A DNA stretch of 64,000 bases from Phymatolithon calcareum (taxonomy: Eukaryota > Rhodophyta > Florideophyceae > Hapalidiales): positions 868,001 through 932,000 of the forward strand of contig OZ345367.1 in the NCBI GenBank assembly GCA_977006965.1. The letters are read 5' to 3'. Shown here piece after piece: positions 1 to 9,914 of this stretch. The stretch's first letter is position 1. Each line of letters starts with the position of its first letter. Both the position numbers and the translations under genes were made by a program. The notes beneath the pieces were generated by a model. It was not told where the DNA came from, made no database searches, and saw nothing but the letters and a program-made list of their open reading frames with translations.

Positions 1-430
1 CTCTCATGCGCGCTTTCGCATTTTCCGAACGATTCCCGGTGATAGCTTTGCATACCAGCTCCGCGTCCCAAAAGCGGTTGTTAACTTTCAAGAACACTAA
101 CGCTTCGAACAGTTGAGGAGTCTTCTTCCGTCTGTTCTCGGTTAGAACGTATTTCGCAATACTCCAGAGGCGCTCTACCTCTGCAACCGAACCCATGACA
201 AAATCACAGTTGACATAATCTTCCTCCCGTCCTCCCGTTTTACGGCGCTTAGCAAGACTATGTACCATGGACGGGGTCTCCGTCGACATGTCTTCTTCCA
301 CACGAGTAACAATTTCGTTAATCGACTTAGCTTTCAGAGTTGACATTGCGTCCCTTTCGGAAAGATCATTGTTATCACGTGGAGTCGACAGTGACGTTGT
401 AAGGAAAAAGCCAGCACGGTATAATCAATG
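1..430 (-). CDS. hAT transposase, C-terminal dimerisation region (partial, runs off left edge)
   Basis: The minus strand is open from about 430 to the window edge (about 143 codons). It contains VERLWSIAKYVLTENRR followed by KKTPQLFEALVFLKVN, then a tryptophan before LVCKAITGNR. This is the pattern of the hAT C-terminal dimerisation domain: an (S/V)ER-x-[FW]S core, an RR pair, then a hydrophobic helix. The amino-terminal side of the open stretch is acidic and linker-like, and the frame is closed upstream by a TGA near 422-428. The catalytic DDE part is therefore either in an upstream exon or lost. The first in-frame ATG begins MSTLKAKS. Either a C-terminal exon of a real element or a decayed fragment is possible. 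A second, different hAT copy lies at 59.8-63.4 kb on the same strand. Confidence 0.65.
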
Positions 431-672
431 AAAGTATGCCTTACAAGTGCTGTTGCCGGGATGTCGACGATTCGTGGTCAGCTGGCGCACGACTGGTACG
501 TAGATAGGGTACCTAAATTAGTGTATCCACTTCAGCAATCGGAATTGAAATCGCCAAAGATGGCGCAATGCAACTTGCAATGCTGCAGAATGACCCAGTC
601 TTCTATTTCTATTGAGGATTGCAATTCATTGCAATGCCAATCCATTTTAACCAACCCCTGGCGACGCATAGC

Positions 673-873
673 ACTCTTTTCTTAACTCACATAGTAGGTA
701 GGACGATCCAGGTTCCAAACTTTCCCCACCGCCTATGGAAGGCGGTAGGTTTCAACGGTCTACACACTGGAAGGTAGCAACTGAGGAAGCCTTGCCCGTA
801 TATTCGTAAGACTGTGAGGCTTTTAAATAAACTCCAATCAAAAAAAAAAAAAAAAAAAACTCTTTTCTTAACT
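673..873. repeat. 15-bp target-site duplication flanking a retroposon
   Basis: ACTCTTTTCTTAACT occurs at 673-687 and again, unchanged, at 859-873. The sequence between the copies ends in a pure A tract, so the duplication is best read as the target site of a poly(A)-tailed insertion. The first A of the right copy could also belong to the tail. Confidence 0.85.
688..858 (+). mobile_element. Short poly(A)-tailed retroposon (171 bp)
   Basis: The 171-bp insert lies between perfect 15-bp direct repeats and ends in about 19 consecutive A residues. An AATAAA polyadenylation signal sits at about 825, some 15 bp upstream of the tail. These are the marks of an RNA copied and inserted by LINE-type target-primed reverse transcription. 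The body has no ORF. It can form a stem around 729-747 (CCGCC / GGCGG). I do not recognise the parent RNA: it could be a short SINE or a truncated processed copy of a polyadenylated transcript. A GGTTCCAAAC near the 5' end faintly resembles a pol III B box, but no properly spaced A box is visible. Confidence 0.75.
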
Positions 874-991
874 GTGAAAAGAAATATTGTATTCTATTAT
901 AAATAGTAAAATAACAGTAAAATGGTAAAGTTAACAGTGCTCAACAATCACGGCTGAGGAGGACAATGCAGACTCGGCGACAGTCTCCGAA

Positions 992-2989
992 ATGGGCAAG
1001 AGGACGACTGTGTGTCGCAGCGCCAAATCCTTCTTTGATGTAATCGTTGTCGGAGGTGGTCACGCCGGTTGCGAGGCCGCAACTGCCGCCGCTCGAATGG
1101 GAGCATCAGTCGCCCTCGTCACCCACCGCCGCCAAACCATCGGTGCCATGAGTTGCAATCCCAGCATCGGCGGTATTGGTAAAGGTCATCTCGTCCGTGA
1201 GATCGATGCTCTGGACGGCATTATGGGGCGCGCTGCTGACGAAGCTGCTATCCAGTTCCGCACTCTCAACTCTTCTCGAGGCCTTGCCGTCCGTGGTCCC
1301 CGTGCTCAATGCGACAGAAAACTGTACAAGAAAGCTGTCGACGCGCTTCTCGACGACTACGGAGCCCGACTTTCCGTCATCGAAGCCGCTGCGGAAAGCT
1401 TTGTTCTGCATGATGACAGAGTTGTCGGGGTCGAAATCGACCCACGTGATGCTGGAGGCGCGCGCGAGGTCCGTGCGGGATCCGTTGTGCTTACAGCGGG
1501 TACGTTTTTGAATGGAGTTATGCATATTGGCGCGTCGAGCCAGGAAGGCGGGCGACTGGGTGACAAGTCCAGCGTAAGCATTGCAGCTGCGTTGCGCGGC
1601 TCCGGACTTAAGCTCGGGCGTATGAAGACGGGCACACCGCCAAGAATCGATGGGACAACTGTCGACTTTAAGGGACTTGAAGAAGAACCCTCCGATGCAA
1701 ACCCGATTTACTTCTCGTTCCTCACTGACCCGACGTTCGCGCAGGAGAACAGACGGATGGTAAGCTGCTTTAAGGCACGCACAACCATTCGCACACACGA
1801 CATTGTGAGAGAGGCTATGAAAGCAGGATTACTACCTGACTTCGATTCGAACAACGGGCCTCGTTATTGTCCGAGCCTGGAAGCGAAGGTTGTCCGGTTT
1901 GGTGATCGGGACGGACACACTGTCTGGCTCGAACCGGAGGGCCTTGACACCAATTCGATATATCCAGCTGGTATTTCAACCTCGCTCCCATTTGAAGTGC
2001 AAAGGCGAATCGTAAACTCTATCCCAGGAATGGAAAATGCGCGCGTGCTCGTACCAGGCTACGCTGTAGAGTACGACTATGTGGATCCGCGTGAGTTACG
2101 GCCGAATCTGGAAGTGCGTGCGATGCCTGGACTTTTTCTGGCGGGACAAATCAACGGCACGACGGGCTACGAGGAGGCTGGCGCGCAGGGTATCGTAGCA
2201 GGTATCAATGCTGTGAAGGGCATTTCCTCTGAGTTAAGAGCTCTTTTGTCTACCGATGACGATTTGAGCAATGCCGGTTATATGCATTTGGGACGTGCTG
2301 ATGCATACATCGGCGTACTTTTGGATGATCTCACCCGGTTGGGTACCGCAGAACCATACCGCATGCTCACATCTCGTGCAGAGCACCGTGTCTCATTGCG
2401 CCCGGATAACGCCGATGTCCGTCTCACACCCCTAGGGTACGCCGCGGGCTGTGTATCGTCGAAGCGATGGGAACCTTACATGGAAAAAACGAAAAGAGTT
2501 GCCGAATGCATGCACGTTCTGAAAACTCATGCATTTTTGCCCTCGGACTGGGTCAGGCTTGGGTTTTCCGAATTATTTCCCGGCGGTTCAACTAGTGGGC
2601 GCAGCAAATTGACAATGGCAGACGCGCTCTCGCGAAGGGATATGGATTTGAGAAAAATATGCCAAGCATTTGCAAAGGACTTCCCTTGCTTGGGGGCTTT
2701 GCATAAGGATCCTGAGATGCTGCGGCATATTGAGGCTGAGTGCATGTACATACCTCACGTAAAGAAGCAGGAAATGGACGTAGCACGATTGAAAAGGGAT
2801 GAGAAATTGAAATTGCCGGGCAACTTCGATTTCTCGACGGTCACTGGGCTTTCTATTGAGGACCGGGAAAAGCTTTGTGCTGAGCGGCCGTCAAGTCTTG
2901 GACAGGCATCGCGCATTTCGGGGGTGACACCGTCTGGCGTGCTGCTGCTGCGGTCGTATGCGAGGCGAATGCAGAAAGGGGTGCAGTAA
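992..2989 (+). CDS. mnmG: tRNA uridine 5-carboxymethylaminomethyl modification enzyme MnmG/GidA (MTO1)
   Basis: A 665-residue intronless ORF covers the whole MnmG family. With MnmE it installs the 5-aminomethyl-type group on wobble U34 of tRNAs, using FAD, NADH and a folate donor; in eukaryotes this is the MTO1 reaction of mitochondria. The FAD dinucleotide motif [11 protein letters not shown] is at residues 19-29. The first signature [20 protein letters not shown] carries the conserved Cys55. A second conserved cysteine is in [10 protein letters not shown] (Cys293). The second signature, [16 protein letters not shown], is near 386-401. The C-terminal GidA-associated helical domain ends with [14 protein letters not shown]. 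The length is close to the usual 620-690. ATG 992 is the first in-frame start after a stop at 932. Only about 14 basic, Ser/Thr-containing residues precede the FAD domain, so a short targeting peptide is possible but unproven. It converges on the next gene, about 200 bp away. Confidence 0.95.
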   Translation: MGKRTTVCRSAKSFFDVIVVGGGHAGCEAATAAARMGASVALVTHRRQTIGAMSCNPSIGGIGKGHLVREIDALDGIMGRAADEAAIQFRTLNSSRGLAVRGPRAQCDRKLYKKAVDALLDDYGARLSVIEAAAESFVLHDDRVVGVEIDPRDAGGAREVRAGSVVLTAGTFLNGVMHIGASSQEGGRLGDKSSVSIAAALRGSGLKLGRMKTGTPPRIDGTTVDFKGLEEEPSDANPIYFSFLTDPTFAQENRRMVSCFKARTTIRTHDIVREAMKAGLLPDFDSNNGPRYCPSLEAKVVRFGDRDGHTVWLEPEGLDTNSIYPAGISTSLPFEVQRRIVNSIPGMENARVLVPGYAVEYDYVDPRELRPNLEVRAMPGLFLAGQINGTTGYEEAGAQGIVAGINAVKGISSELRALLSTDDDLSNAGYMHLGRADAYIGVLLDDLTRLGTAEPYRMLTSRAEHRVSLRPDNADVRLTPLGYAAGCVSSKRWEPYMEKTKRVAECMHVLKTHAFLPSDWVRLGFSELFPGGSTSGRSKLTMADALSRRDMDLRKICQAFAKDFPCLGALHKDPEMLRHIEAECMYIPHVKKQEMDVARLKRDEKLKLPGNFDFSTVTGLSIEDREKLCAERPSSLGQASRISGVTPSGVLLLRSYARRMQKGVQ

Positions 2990-3188
2990 ACCTGGAACCG
3001 GACATTATTGAAGAGGCAATGGGAAATGCAAACAAGGCCTACCGGTACGTGGCCTTGAACCTGGTTAGGAAAGGAAACCTAAAGGAACACGTTTATTGCA
3101 ACCGGAAAAGTTTGCAACAGCGCCTTGTTGATGTGAAGCTGACGAAAAATATAAATAATCTTGCGCAGAAGATACTTTCGTGTGAGAA

Positions 3189-3869
3189 TCAGACACCATC
3201 GATACCATTCATGATCAAGTCCGAATTCGCGGAATACCTCTGTGGAGGGTCCACAGGATCTCTGCTCAAGTCGACGCTGGTTAAGTCAAGCAGCGGTTTT
3301 CGTGGATCAGGCATCTTCGACGGCCGTATTTCGTCATCTCGTCCAACCCAGGTTCGCATCACGCCATCATACTCGATGTCAACATCGTCAAATCCAGCGA
3401 GCAGGGCGTCGATACCTAGATGACTTTCCAGGTCGGCAATGAGGTCGCAATATACAAGCTTCGCGTAATCACCACACTCCATCCACATTGATGAGGTGTA
3501 TATTTGCGCACGCAATACGAACGAGACGTGCAAGGCGACGACCTGTGATATGCGTTCACGCAACAGTCGCGGCACCAGCTCGTATGCTGCACGGAATGCT
3601 CGCACACCCCATACAGTGGTTTCTTTCACGCCGGCGTGGCAATACACTAGAACAAAACGACCCGGCGGAAGTCCCGAGAGCGCTACCGCGACGGATGCGG
3701 CAGCTGCGACGCTGTCAGAGGCCGTGGGCAAGTTTCGCCCGAGCAACAGCAATATCGACTCCCCGTTCGAGCTGCGCGCTGGTGACAGACGCAGGAATGG
3801 CACTGTAGTGTTCGCCATTGCCGTCAGCGTTTGCCGAAGGAGAGTGCGAAGTAGGAAAGCGGTATGCAT
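3189..3869 (-). CDS. BCH / divergent CRAL-TRIO domain protein
   Basis: This intronless ORF of 226 residues resembles the divergent CRAL-TRIO (BCH) fold of BNIP2, Cdc42GAP and GDAP2-like proteins. The family hallmark is a central strand of the type [FY]VLVY.H.GV, seen here as FVLVYCHAGV near residue 75. It is followed by a long helix (AYELVPRLLRERISQVVAL), the strand HVSFVLRA, and then KLVYCDLIADLESHLG. That matches the family order of '...lk.lyvvHp...' followed by 'Ki.yv..l.eL'. Family members bind small GTPases or lipids and act in signalling or vesicle traffic. No GAP or Macro domain is attached. The C-terminal 50 residues (VGRDDEIRPSKMPDPRKP...) are polar and probably disordered. The start could be Met1 or Met18 (MANTTVPF). 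It is convergent with mnmG. Confidence 0.6.
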   Translation of the reverse strand: MHTAFLLRTLLRQTLTAMANTTVPFLRLSPARSSNGESILLLLGRNLPTASDSVAAAASVAVALSGLPPGRFVLVYCHAGVKETTVWGVRAFRAAYELVPRLLRERISQVVALHVSFVLRAQIYTSSMWMECGDYAKLVYCDLIADLESHLGIDALLAGFDDVDIEYDGVMRTWVGRDDEIRPSKMPDPRKPLLDLTSVDLSRDPVDPPQRYSANSDLIMNGIDGV

Positions 3870-4178
3870 TCGAGGTAAGCGAAGTCTTCTCTTATTGCGC
3901 CATGGGTTTCACGCGTTATGATAGGGTGATTGCGCAATCTCCGGCTGCACTGCGTGGAACGCACGCGTCGGTCCATACAAATTTGCAAATTTTTATTACG
4001 CTATGGACAGAAGCGCGAGAGCAAAGCAGGTACTGACCAGTACCGAGTTACACCTCAAATGTAAACCCACCTTGCACGACGGGCCATCCAGCAGGAGAGT
4101 CACGAACATGTACGATCCAGACCTTAATTCCATGTATACTGTAGTTTTGGGACCGCGGAAATCTATGAATGAAGTTAA
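3870..4178. other. Intergenic, no gene recognised
   Basis: Between the BCH gene (leftward) and the end of the next leftward gene I see no convincing ORF. The minus frame at 4048-4239 (ending KVWIVHVRDSP...GGFTFEV) might be a displaced 3' exon of the 4.2-4.8 kb gene. Any intron joining them would be only about 30 bp, so I left it out. Confidence 0.3.
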
Positions 4179-4755
4179 TTAGTGAGATGACTTGACCTGG
4201 GTACGATTGACGGTGCAGTGCGTCCCCGGTTCGGCCCATTGAGAGAGCAAATATACTGGCTTGAATTCCAGATCGCCTAATGCGATCTCAGCCCCAGGTC
4301 CGTGGAGAGATTGATCATCCGGCGGATTCCGCCGTTTACTTTCCGGCGACTGGGCACTCACCCGGGTACATTTTGTGTCCAAATCTTGTCCTGCGCCAAT
4401 CACTTCCACAAGCTCAGCCAAGCCGAGACCGGCACCACTTCCAGACTTTGGGATTCCCCGTCCTTTCGCCGCCGCAACCGCCGCTGTCAAACATTTGAGT
4501 TAGAAAAGTGTGCGGATAGCTTATGATGGTACATCAGAGGATAAACGAACCTTCACCGAACTTCTTCTTCTGCATGTTATTAAAGCAGACGCGAAAGTTG
4601 ACAAGGTCGTGGTTTGCGTTAAAAATGTCGTACTCCTCAAAAGTTTGTCTGGCGTCCGAGCTTGATCCAAGAACTCCGTCGTCAAATAGCTTGTTGAGGC
4701 GGCGTACGGCAGGAGAGGATTGAGAGAGTTTCTGCTTTTTGGCCTTGGGCGACAT
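4179..4755 (-). CDS. Two-exon gene, unrecognised family (paralogue of the gene at 25.7-26.6 kb)
   Basis: Exons are complement(4551-4755) and complement(4179-4483), with a 67-bp intron 4484-4550. The donor is GAAG|GTTCGT, the branch-like sequence TTCTAACTC, and the acceptor TTTGACAG|CG; the phase joins cleanly. The start ATG 4755 gives MSPKAKKQKL, aligning with MGPKKGPAA of the 25.7-kb gene. Exon 1 shares the pattern A-R-x-L-x3-F-x2-G ... F-R-x2-F-x3-M-x-K-x2-G with it. The intron occupies the equivalent position and the same phase. Exon 2 has a low-complexity stretch and then LEFKPVYLLSQW, the strongest match to the paralogue's LEFKPLYLLSNW. After that motif the frame ends within about 22 residues, whereas the paralogue continues for some 170. 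So this copy is either truncated or has further exons I cannot place. Function unknown. Confidence 0.5.
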
Positions 4756-4910
4756 TCTTTTCAGCGGCTTAGAGAAGGACACACTTCACAGATCGAAATG
4801 GTTGCTTTGCTGTGTGCCAATGTCTGACGTGACCATTCTGCGTCCCCTCTTATACGCTCGCACATGAGTATGAGAGATGGTCGCGAAATTGTGGACTGGA
4901 ATTAGTTGGT

Positions 4911-4954
4911 GCTGTTTGGCGCCAAAACAATATATTGTTTTGCCGCCAAACAGC
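4911..4954. repeat. 44-bp near-perfect palindrome
   Basis: Two 22-bp arms meet at AATA|TATT with a single mismatch; the outer arm is GCTGTTTGGCG. It can extrude a cruciform with no loop. It lies in gene-free DNA just upstream of the leftward two-exon gene, and two further foldbacks follow within 500 bp. Confidence 0.85.
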
Positions 4955-5171
4955 TCCTTCCATAATATTGCGTATGTAGTATCATTGAATGCCTTCCAAA
5001 AGGCAATTGCGTGGAAGTGTCGAGATGCTTTCCCGCGTTTCAGAGCAGGGATTTGTTTGAAAATGTAACAAAATGGAGAAAAGTAACCGTATTTCAAGTG
5101 CTCTTGGATCCATTGGAATGGATATCGCTCCCTTGACACACTTTATTCATGTCATTTAATGTACTGATGCC

Positions 5172-5203
5172 ACAGCATGCAGATGTGGACATCTGCATGC
5201 TGT
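5172..5203. repeat. 32-bp perfect hairpin
   Basis: The 15-bp arm ACAGCATGCAGATGT is followed by GG and its exact reverse complement. No run of T follows, so there is no reason to call it a terminator. Confidence 0.85.
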
Positions 5204-5371
5204 CGCACGATGGCGTAATTATCTTGCTCCTCAGTATTGGGTAGCATGCTATCTCGCAATGTACAGACGCTGATTGGTGCGGGAATTTTCTAAAATATTT
5301 ATAGTTTCTGAAATTTAAAGGTAAAAAGTATGAACATAGTTTTGGTGAGTGAGTTAGAATTACAGCTTTCC

Positions 5372-5421
5372 ATTACAGAATCGAGCGAAGTCTCTCGAGA
5401 AGCTTTGCTCGATTTTGTAAT
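5372..5421. repeat. 50-bp imperfect foldback
   Basis: ATTACAGAATCGAGCGAAG at 5372-5390 faces CTTTGCTCGATTTTGTAAT at 5403-5421. The arms pair with two mismatches around an 11-12 nt loop. It is the third foldback in a 510-bp stretch. Confidence 0.7.
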
Positions 5422-5424
5422 TGC

Positions 5425-6910
5425 AAGTATATCATATATAGAGTATAAGCCACTTAAATTTTTGAGAAACCATATACGTATTGCATCATTATGCAATATG
5501 CGCTCTATCACATGCTCGCAATCATCTAGCAGTGTCATATGTAACAATACGTTCCGTAATCCCATTTCGTCGATGGAAACTTTCGCTTGTCGAGTGACGT
5601 CGATTTCGTCGTCAAGTGACGTTTCAGCGTTCGACGGGAAAAGTTGGAACTTTGAAGGCCAAAAGCTCAGAATCTAGACTTGGTCTTCAAGATATTTTTT
5701 CGAAAGCTGGAAGTAGCCCTCTCGATAAATAGAACCGTTTAGAAATATTTGAGAAAAGTCAACGAAAAGTATAAACTTTCGACGTTTAAAAATGCGATTT
5801 TTAGACTTTTCGATCCAAAAAAGTGACTTTGAAGAGTCGAAAGTTTTAACTTCCGTCTCGGTTATGGGCATTTTTTTTGCATTATGCTGTAGATTATATT
5901 CTCCTCTGCTAAGTTTCGGGAAAAAAATAGTCCCACATGCTTTAACTTCAAAACTTATGTCTCTTTTGTTTTGTCGATTTCTATCGTCACTTGACGTCGA
6001 GCGACGACAAAACGCCTATCCCTTGACGAAATAATCGATCAGAAAATGATGCACGTAACTTCACGATCATACATATTTCCGTAATTATGCATCTCACGGC
6101 ACACTTCTGTGCGAACGCACCGTGAGAAATAATGCATGAGGCGACTGCACACTGAAGTCGGAGAGCATTGTAGGATGTTCAAGGGATACAAATACAGCAG
6201 TGCCAAAAATAAAGTATACAGCGCATGATACAGTATTTTCTAGATTTTAGTGTGGAAGGCGCAGCTTTTCACACTTACTGTTTGTCTTACACAAGGTTGC
6301 ATAATTTGTTGCCGTCAACACAATATTTGAAAAAGAGTCTTTTTCGAAAGTTTGGATCTCACGCAGGTGCAATACGTATTGAAGTAGTCTGAAATTTTAC
6401 TTGCCTTCAACATTTTCGTCGAAAGTCTTGACACGTCATGGTTATGTTCTTTTCATACGAATGGCTGCAGAGAGGATACGTATAATTCCGAAATTCATAA
6501 TAATATTATTAATGTTTTTATGATTATTAAAAAATCTTGAAGAAGCACTGTGTCGATCATGCCCAATCCATTCAAGTGGATTTGGAAGGAAGACCAGCAG
6601 ATATCATAAATAATTAAAAAGCACTGTTTACAACAAAAATAAATCATGGGTGTCACAACGTTCTTCAAAACTGCATATTGCTCTTAAATTTCCAAAATTA
6701 AGTGTAATTCATGGCTTTAATGTGAAGATTAGCCGAAGTGGATCTCACTTTGAGAGTTAAAACCTGTAAACACTCCAAATAAAATTCTAATTTGGGTTAT
6801 TGCTGACCATTTCCTCATGATCTAGTATATTTCGCTCTTCGCCATAAGCATCCACATTCGCCTAACTTTATGTCAGTACTGCAACATGTCGGATACCCCC
6901 AAGTAACGTC
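5425..6910. other. AT-rich gene-free stretch
   Basis: I find no convincing coding sequence here. Short reading frames on both strands have low-complexity, AT-driven composition. One small stem is visible at about 6091-6128, where TCTCACGG faces CCGTGAGA. Loosely inverted CGTCAAGTGACG-type arms lie near 5605-5620 and 5980-5995. No terminal repeat pairing with the downstream Harbinger gene was found by eye. Confidence 0.4.
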
Positions 6911-7813
6911 ATGCGATTAACGTCCGCTGCGGTTTTCGCGGCGCGAGGGCGGGAGCTGATGCGCCAAGCGCCGGGGCTGAGCGCAAATGTAGAGTCTCGG
7001 CGTTTTCGCGCTTTGTTTGGAGTGACAGCGCAAGTGTGTGCAATTGTATGGAATCAGCTTCAAGGATTTCGTCCTCGACGTGCAAGACCAGTTCATTTGC
7101 TTTGGGCTTTGATTTTTCTGAAGACCTACGTGACAGAGCATTACAATCGGGCTATCTGTGGCGTTGACGAAAAAACGCTGCGCAAGTGGATCTGGACTTT
7201 CGTTCGCTTAATTGCAGACCTTGATGTTGTAAGTCGCCCCCGCCAGTTTACGTCTACGGATAAAAAGTTATTTGCATTTCTGACTATCAAGCAGATAAAC
7301 TGGGAAAACCGCTTTGTCTCTAGTTCCTACGTTCCATACTTTGCTTCTGTAGATGGGACTGATTTTCAGATATTCGAGCCAGCTCCTTTTAGTACTCAGT
7401 GGTTCTCCCATAAGTTTCGCGGGCCCGGCTTAAGGTACGAAGTTGGCATTGGACTTGCTAATGGGTGGATCGTATGGGTGCACGGTCCATTCCCGTGTGG
7501 GGCTTTTCCGGACGTCAAGATTTTTAGAGTGGCCATGAAACACGCTCTACTCCCGGGGGAAAAAGTGGTAGCGGATGGTGGCTATTCGGATTCTTCTTGT
7601 GCTACGGCCCCTCTTCCAAATGAAAATATACCGTACAATCTATTTGGCCTCGCAAGAGCACGTCACGAAACTGTCAACCGAAGGTTCAAGCAGTTCGGGG
7701 TCCTGGGCCAGAGGTTTAGGCATGCCATTCCGTTGCATTCGCAGTGTTTCCACGCTGTTGCTAATCTTACACAGCTTATGATATTGAATGGCTTCCCGTT
7801 GTTTAGTATTTAG
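6911..7813 (+). CDS. Harbinger/PIF-like DDE transposase (DDE_4 type), apparently intact
   Basis: A 300-residue intronless ORF carries a complete DDE triad. The first Asp is in FASVDGTDFQIFEP (D148), the second in KVVADGGYSD (D222), and the Glu in ARARHETVNRRFKQF (E253). The short D-E spacing and the H-E-x-V-N-R-R-F-K signature are those of the PIF/Harbinger-IS5 superfamily, which cuts DNA for transposon movement. The N-terminal part has a helical region (VHLLWALIFLKTY) and VDEKTLRKWIW, like a small DNA-binding domain. A consensus AATAAA lies about 33 bp after the stop. No MYB/SANT partner ORF or terminal inverted repeat could be identified nearby. A decayed relative is at 24.3-25.1 kb on the other strand. 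Confidence 0.85.
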   Translation: MRLTSAAVFAARGRELMRQAPGLSANVESRRFRALFGVTAQVCAIVWNQLQGFRPRRARPVHLLWALIFLKTYVTEHYNRAICGVDEKTLRKWIWTFVRLIADLDVVSRPRQFTSTDKKLFAFLTIKQINWENRFVSSSYVPYFASVDGTDFQIFEPAPFSTQWFSHKFRGPGLRYEVGIGLANGWIVWVHGPFPCGAFPDVKIFRVAMKHALLPGEKVVADGGYSDSSCATAPLPNENIPYNLFGLARARHETVNRRFKQFGVLGQRFRHAIPLHSQCFHAVANLTQLMILNGFPLFSI

Positions 7814-9190
7814 CAACAATTTTGAGCACATCTTGCAATAATTATCAATAAAAATAGTTCACTTGCATCAATTTTCCAAAACACCACGGTTGCAGTCTAC
7901 GAAGTGTCCGAAGCGTAAATTTTCGAAACTTCCCGCACCTCCCAGTCAAACGTGTGTAACTGCAAACTCCGTAACTGAAAAAATTGCAAACGGACTGCCT
8001 ATCCCAAGAGAAAGAGCGCCTAAAAATAAACAAATTTTAGGGTGACGTGCAAACTCGCCAACTGCAAGCCTGGCAAATGAGGGCATTTATTTTTCGTTTC
8101 TTTTTTGAGGGCAACTTTCACATGACTAGTTCACGTTGCCTACGCACGTTAAACGTGTTCGATCCTGCTCAACATCTCAGAAATAATTCGACTTTTTCAC
8201 CACGGAATGCCCAAACCGATAAACCATGTCTCCATTGCCAAGAAGAAGAACGCGCGCGCTCTGGATTAATTCGACTGCCGACTTGACCACTTGTTGTAAG
8301 CTATTTGTCATGTGGCTGAAGATTGTGCAATCCTCTCTAACTGAAAACCAACTGTCCCAAACCCTTGCAGTTACACAGGTTGAAATCCTGTTAGATCTTT
8401 TCTGTCACGTCACGCTCTGAAGTTCGTGAGGTCGATTACTGGCGCGTGAGCGGACTCATGCTGCATGTCGGCCAACATCTCCACCGCGAATAACGGGCGG
8501 CCACGTGTCGCAGGCCGGCGAGCATTACAGCGCCTTGACTCGTGGTGATTGCAGCAGAGCCGGTCGACCTGGCGCATTCTCCCGAAGAACCTTAAGGCAG
8601 CCAAGGTACGCCACAAGCAGAGGTGGCCTCAATATTATTTTTATGAATGGCTAAGAGCACACCAATCATGAAGTATTATTCCTTCTAAAGCTTAAAGCCA
8701 AATTTGTACTGCAGTTCTATGCGATCCTGTAATTAGGGCTGCAATAACCGGAAGTCTATCAATCATGGTTCCATTATCACCGGGTTTTTAAGTCACAATG
8801 GACCGATTACACCCCAAAAGAGCTCCAGTAGGGACCAGAAATATCCCCAAATGTAATAACTTTGGAGAACAATTTGGCCACTCTCTATCCCGGCGGGAGA
8901 CATATTCCATGTCTCCCGCTGAGGAAAAAAGTAGCCAAACTATTTCCTAAAATTTCATTCCCGCGGGGTGACACATCCAATATCACTCCGCCGGCAGAAA
9001 CGAAAAGGGAAAGTCTACTACCTCAAAAGAAAGCTGATAAGCCGGTTATTGCCATCAGCTTTTGGGGCCGGCCATGATTCGAAACCACTCGGTAGTACCG
9101 CGGGCGTGATGGCCCTCATGATTCCTCATCATGAAGATCCCTTAAGTTTCAGGCGATAAACTATACTTATCGACCACCAGGAAACGGTAT
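7814..9190. other. Gene-free stretch with stem-loop cluster
   Basis: No convincing gene is present. Between 8890 and 9150 there are several self-complementary segments. GCGGGAGACAT (8893-8903) pairs perfectly with 8909-8919 around ATTCC. GGGGTGACA and TATCACTCC near 8966-8990 pair partly. TCATGATTCC/TCATCATGA lies near 9117-9132. Small near-direct repeats (GAGAACAATTTGGCCAC at about 8864 and GAGAGCAATTTGGACAC at about 9276) flank the palindrome-rich part. Confidence 0.4.
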
Positions 9191-9250
9191 ATTCTTTTTT
9201 CGCATTGTTACCAGGACCTATAGGTCCTGGTAAAAATGCGAAAAAAGAAT
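9191..9250. repeat. 60-bp near-perfect palindrome
   Basis: Arms beginning ATTCTTTTTTCGCATT meet at GGACCTATAGGTCC in the centre and pair over 30 bp with one mismatch. There is no loop, so a cruciform or one long RNA hairpin is possible. Flanking bases show no target duplication longer than 2-3 bp. Confidence 0.9.
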
Positions 9251-9914
9251 TTATGGAAACCAGAGATTTTACTCAGAGAGCAATTTGGACACGTGTACCG
9301 GAATATTTTCCAATATTACCGAGAAAATAACCTAATACTGTCCCGGCCACGCAGGACAGCAGGGAAGATATCAGATTATTTTTCTGATAATATCGAAAAG
9401 TTCACGTGACATTTGTCGACGATCCTTTTTAAACTTCCAATCTGTATAATGTAGCTCATATGCCAAAATGAAATTAATTTTTTGAAGAAAACACTAAAAG
9501 TGCTTTCTACAGTCTTTGAATCACCTCTCAGAGATAAATGATGCAGTTTATGTGTATAAGTTACCTCAGATTGTATTCTAATCAAGTATTGTCCGTGATA
9601 TTGCAACGGGGAAGACTCTGTACAACAGTATATGGCTTAGTTGTGGTTGATTGTACTAGCATCGATATTCCCAGTCAATGCGCTAAGACCACGTCCCCTC
9701 TTTTTCATCAGGCACTTTCGTTTTTCTACATCAGGACGAGATACGCTTTCTTCATGGACTTCTCGTTCACGTTTCCTCTTCAAAATACCCTCGGTACCAT
9801 CTTTGATATCAACCTTGTTGCGGAAGGTGCATCGATTTCAGGACTTTCTATTGTGTTCTGCCTTACTTTTCTATACACTTCGTCATTCTTCTCGGTGTCT
9901 CGAAACAAGTCCAT

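Noticed and set aside
688-740. tRNA-derived SINE with A and B boxes
   Set aside because: A B-box-like GGTTCCAAAC exists, but the only A-box-like sequence is about 10 bp away, too close for a pol III promoter.
1106-1798. 230-residue minus frame inside mnmG, plus other antisense frames there
   Set aside because: Shadow frames of a strongly conserved gene on the plus strand; composition is Ser/Arg-rich and has no motif.
4048-4239. 3' exon for the 4.2-4.8 kb gene joined by a 29-34 bp intron
   Set aside because: Far shorter than the 67-85 bp introns seen here, and the resulting sequence does not align with the paralogue.
5172-5203. Rho-independent terminator
   Set aside because: No T run follows, and the DNA is eukaryotic.
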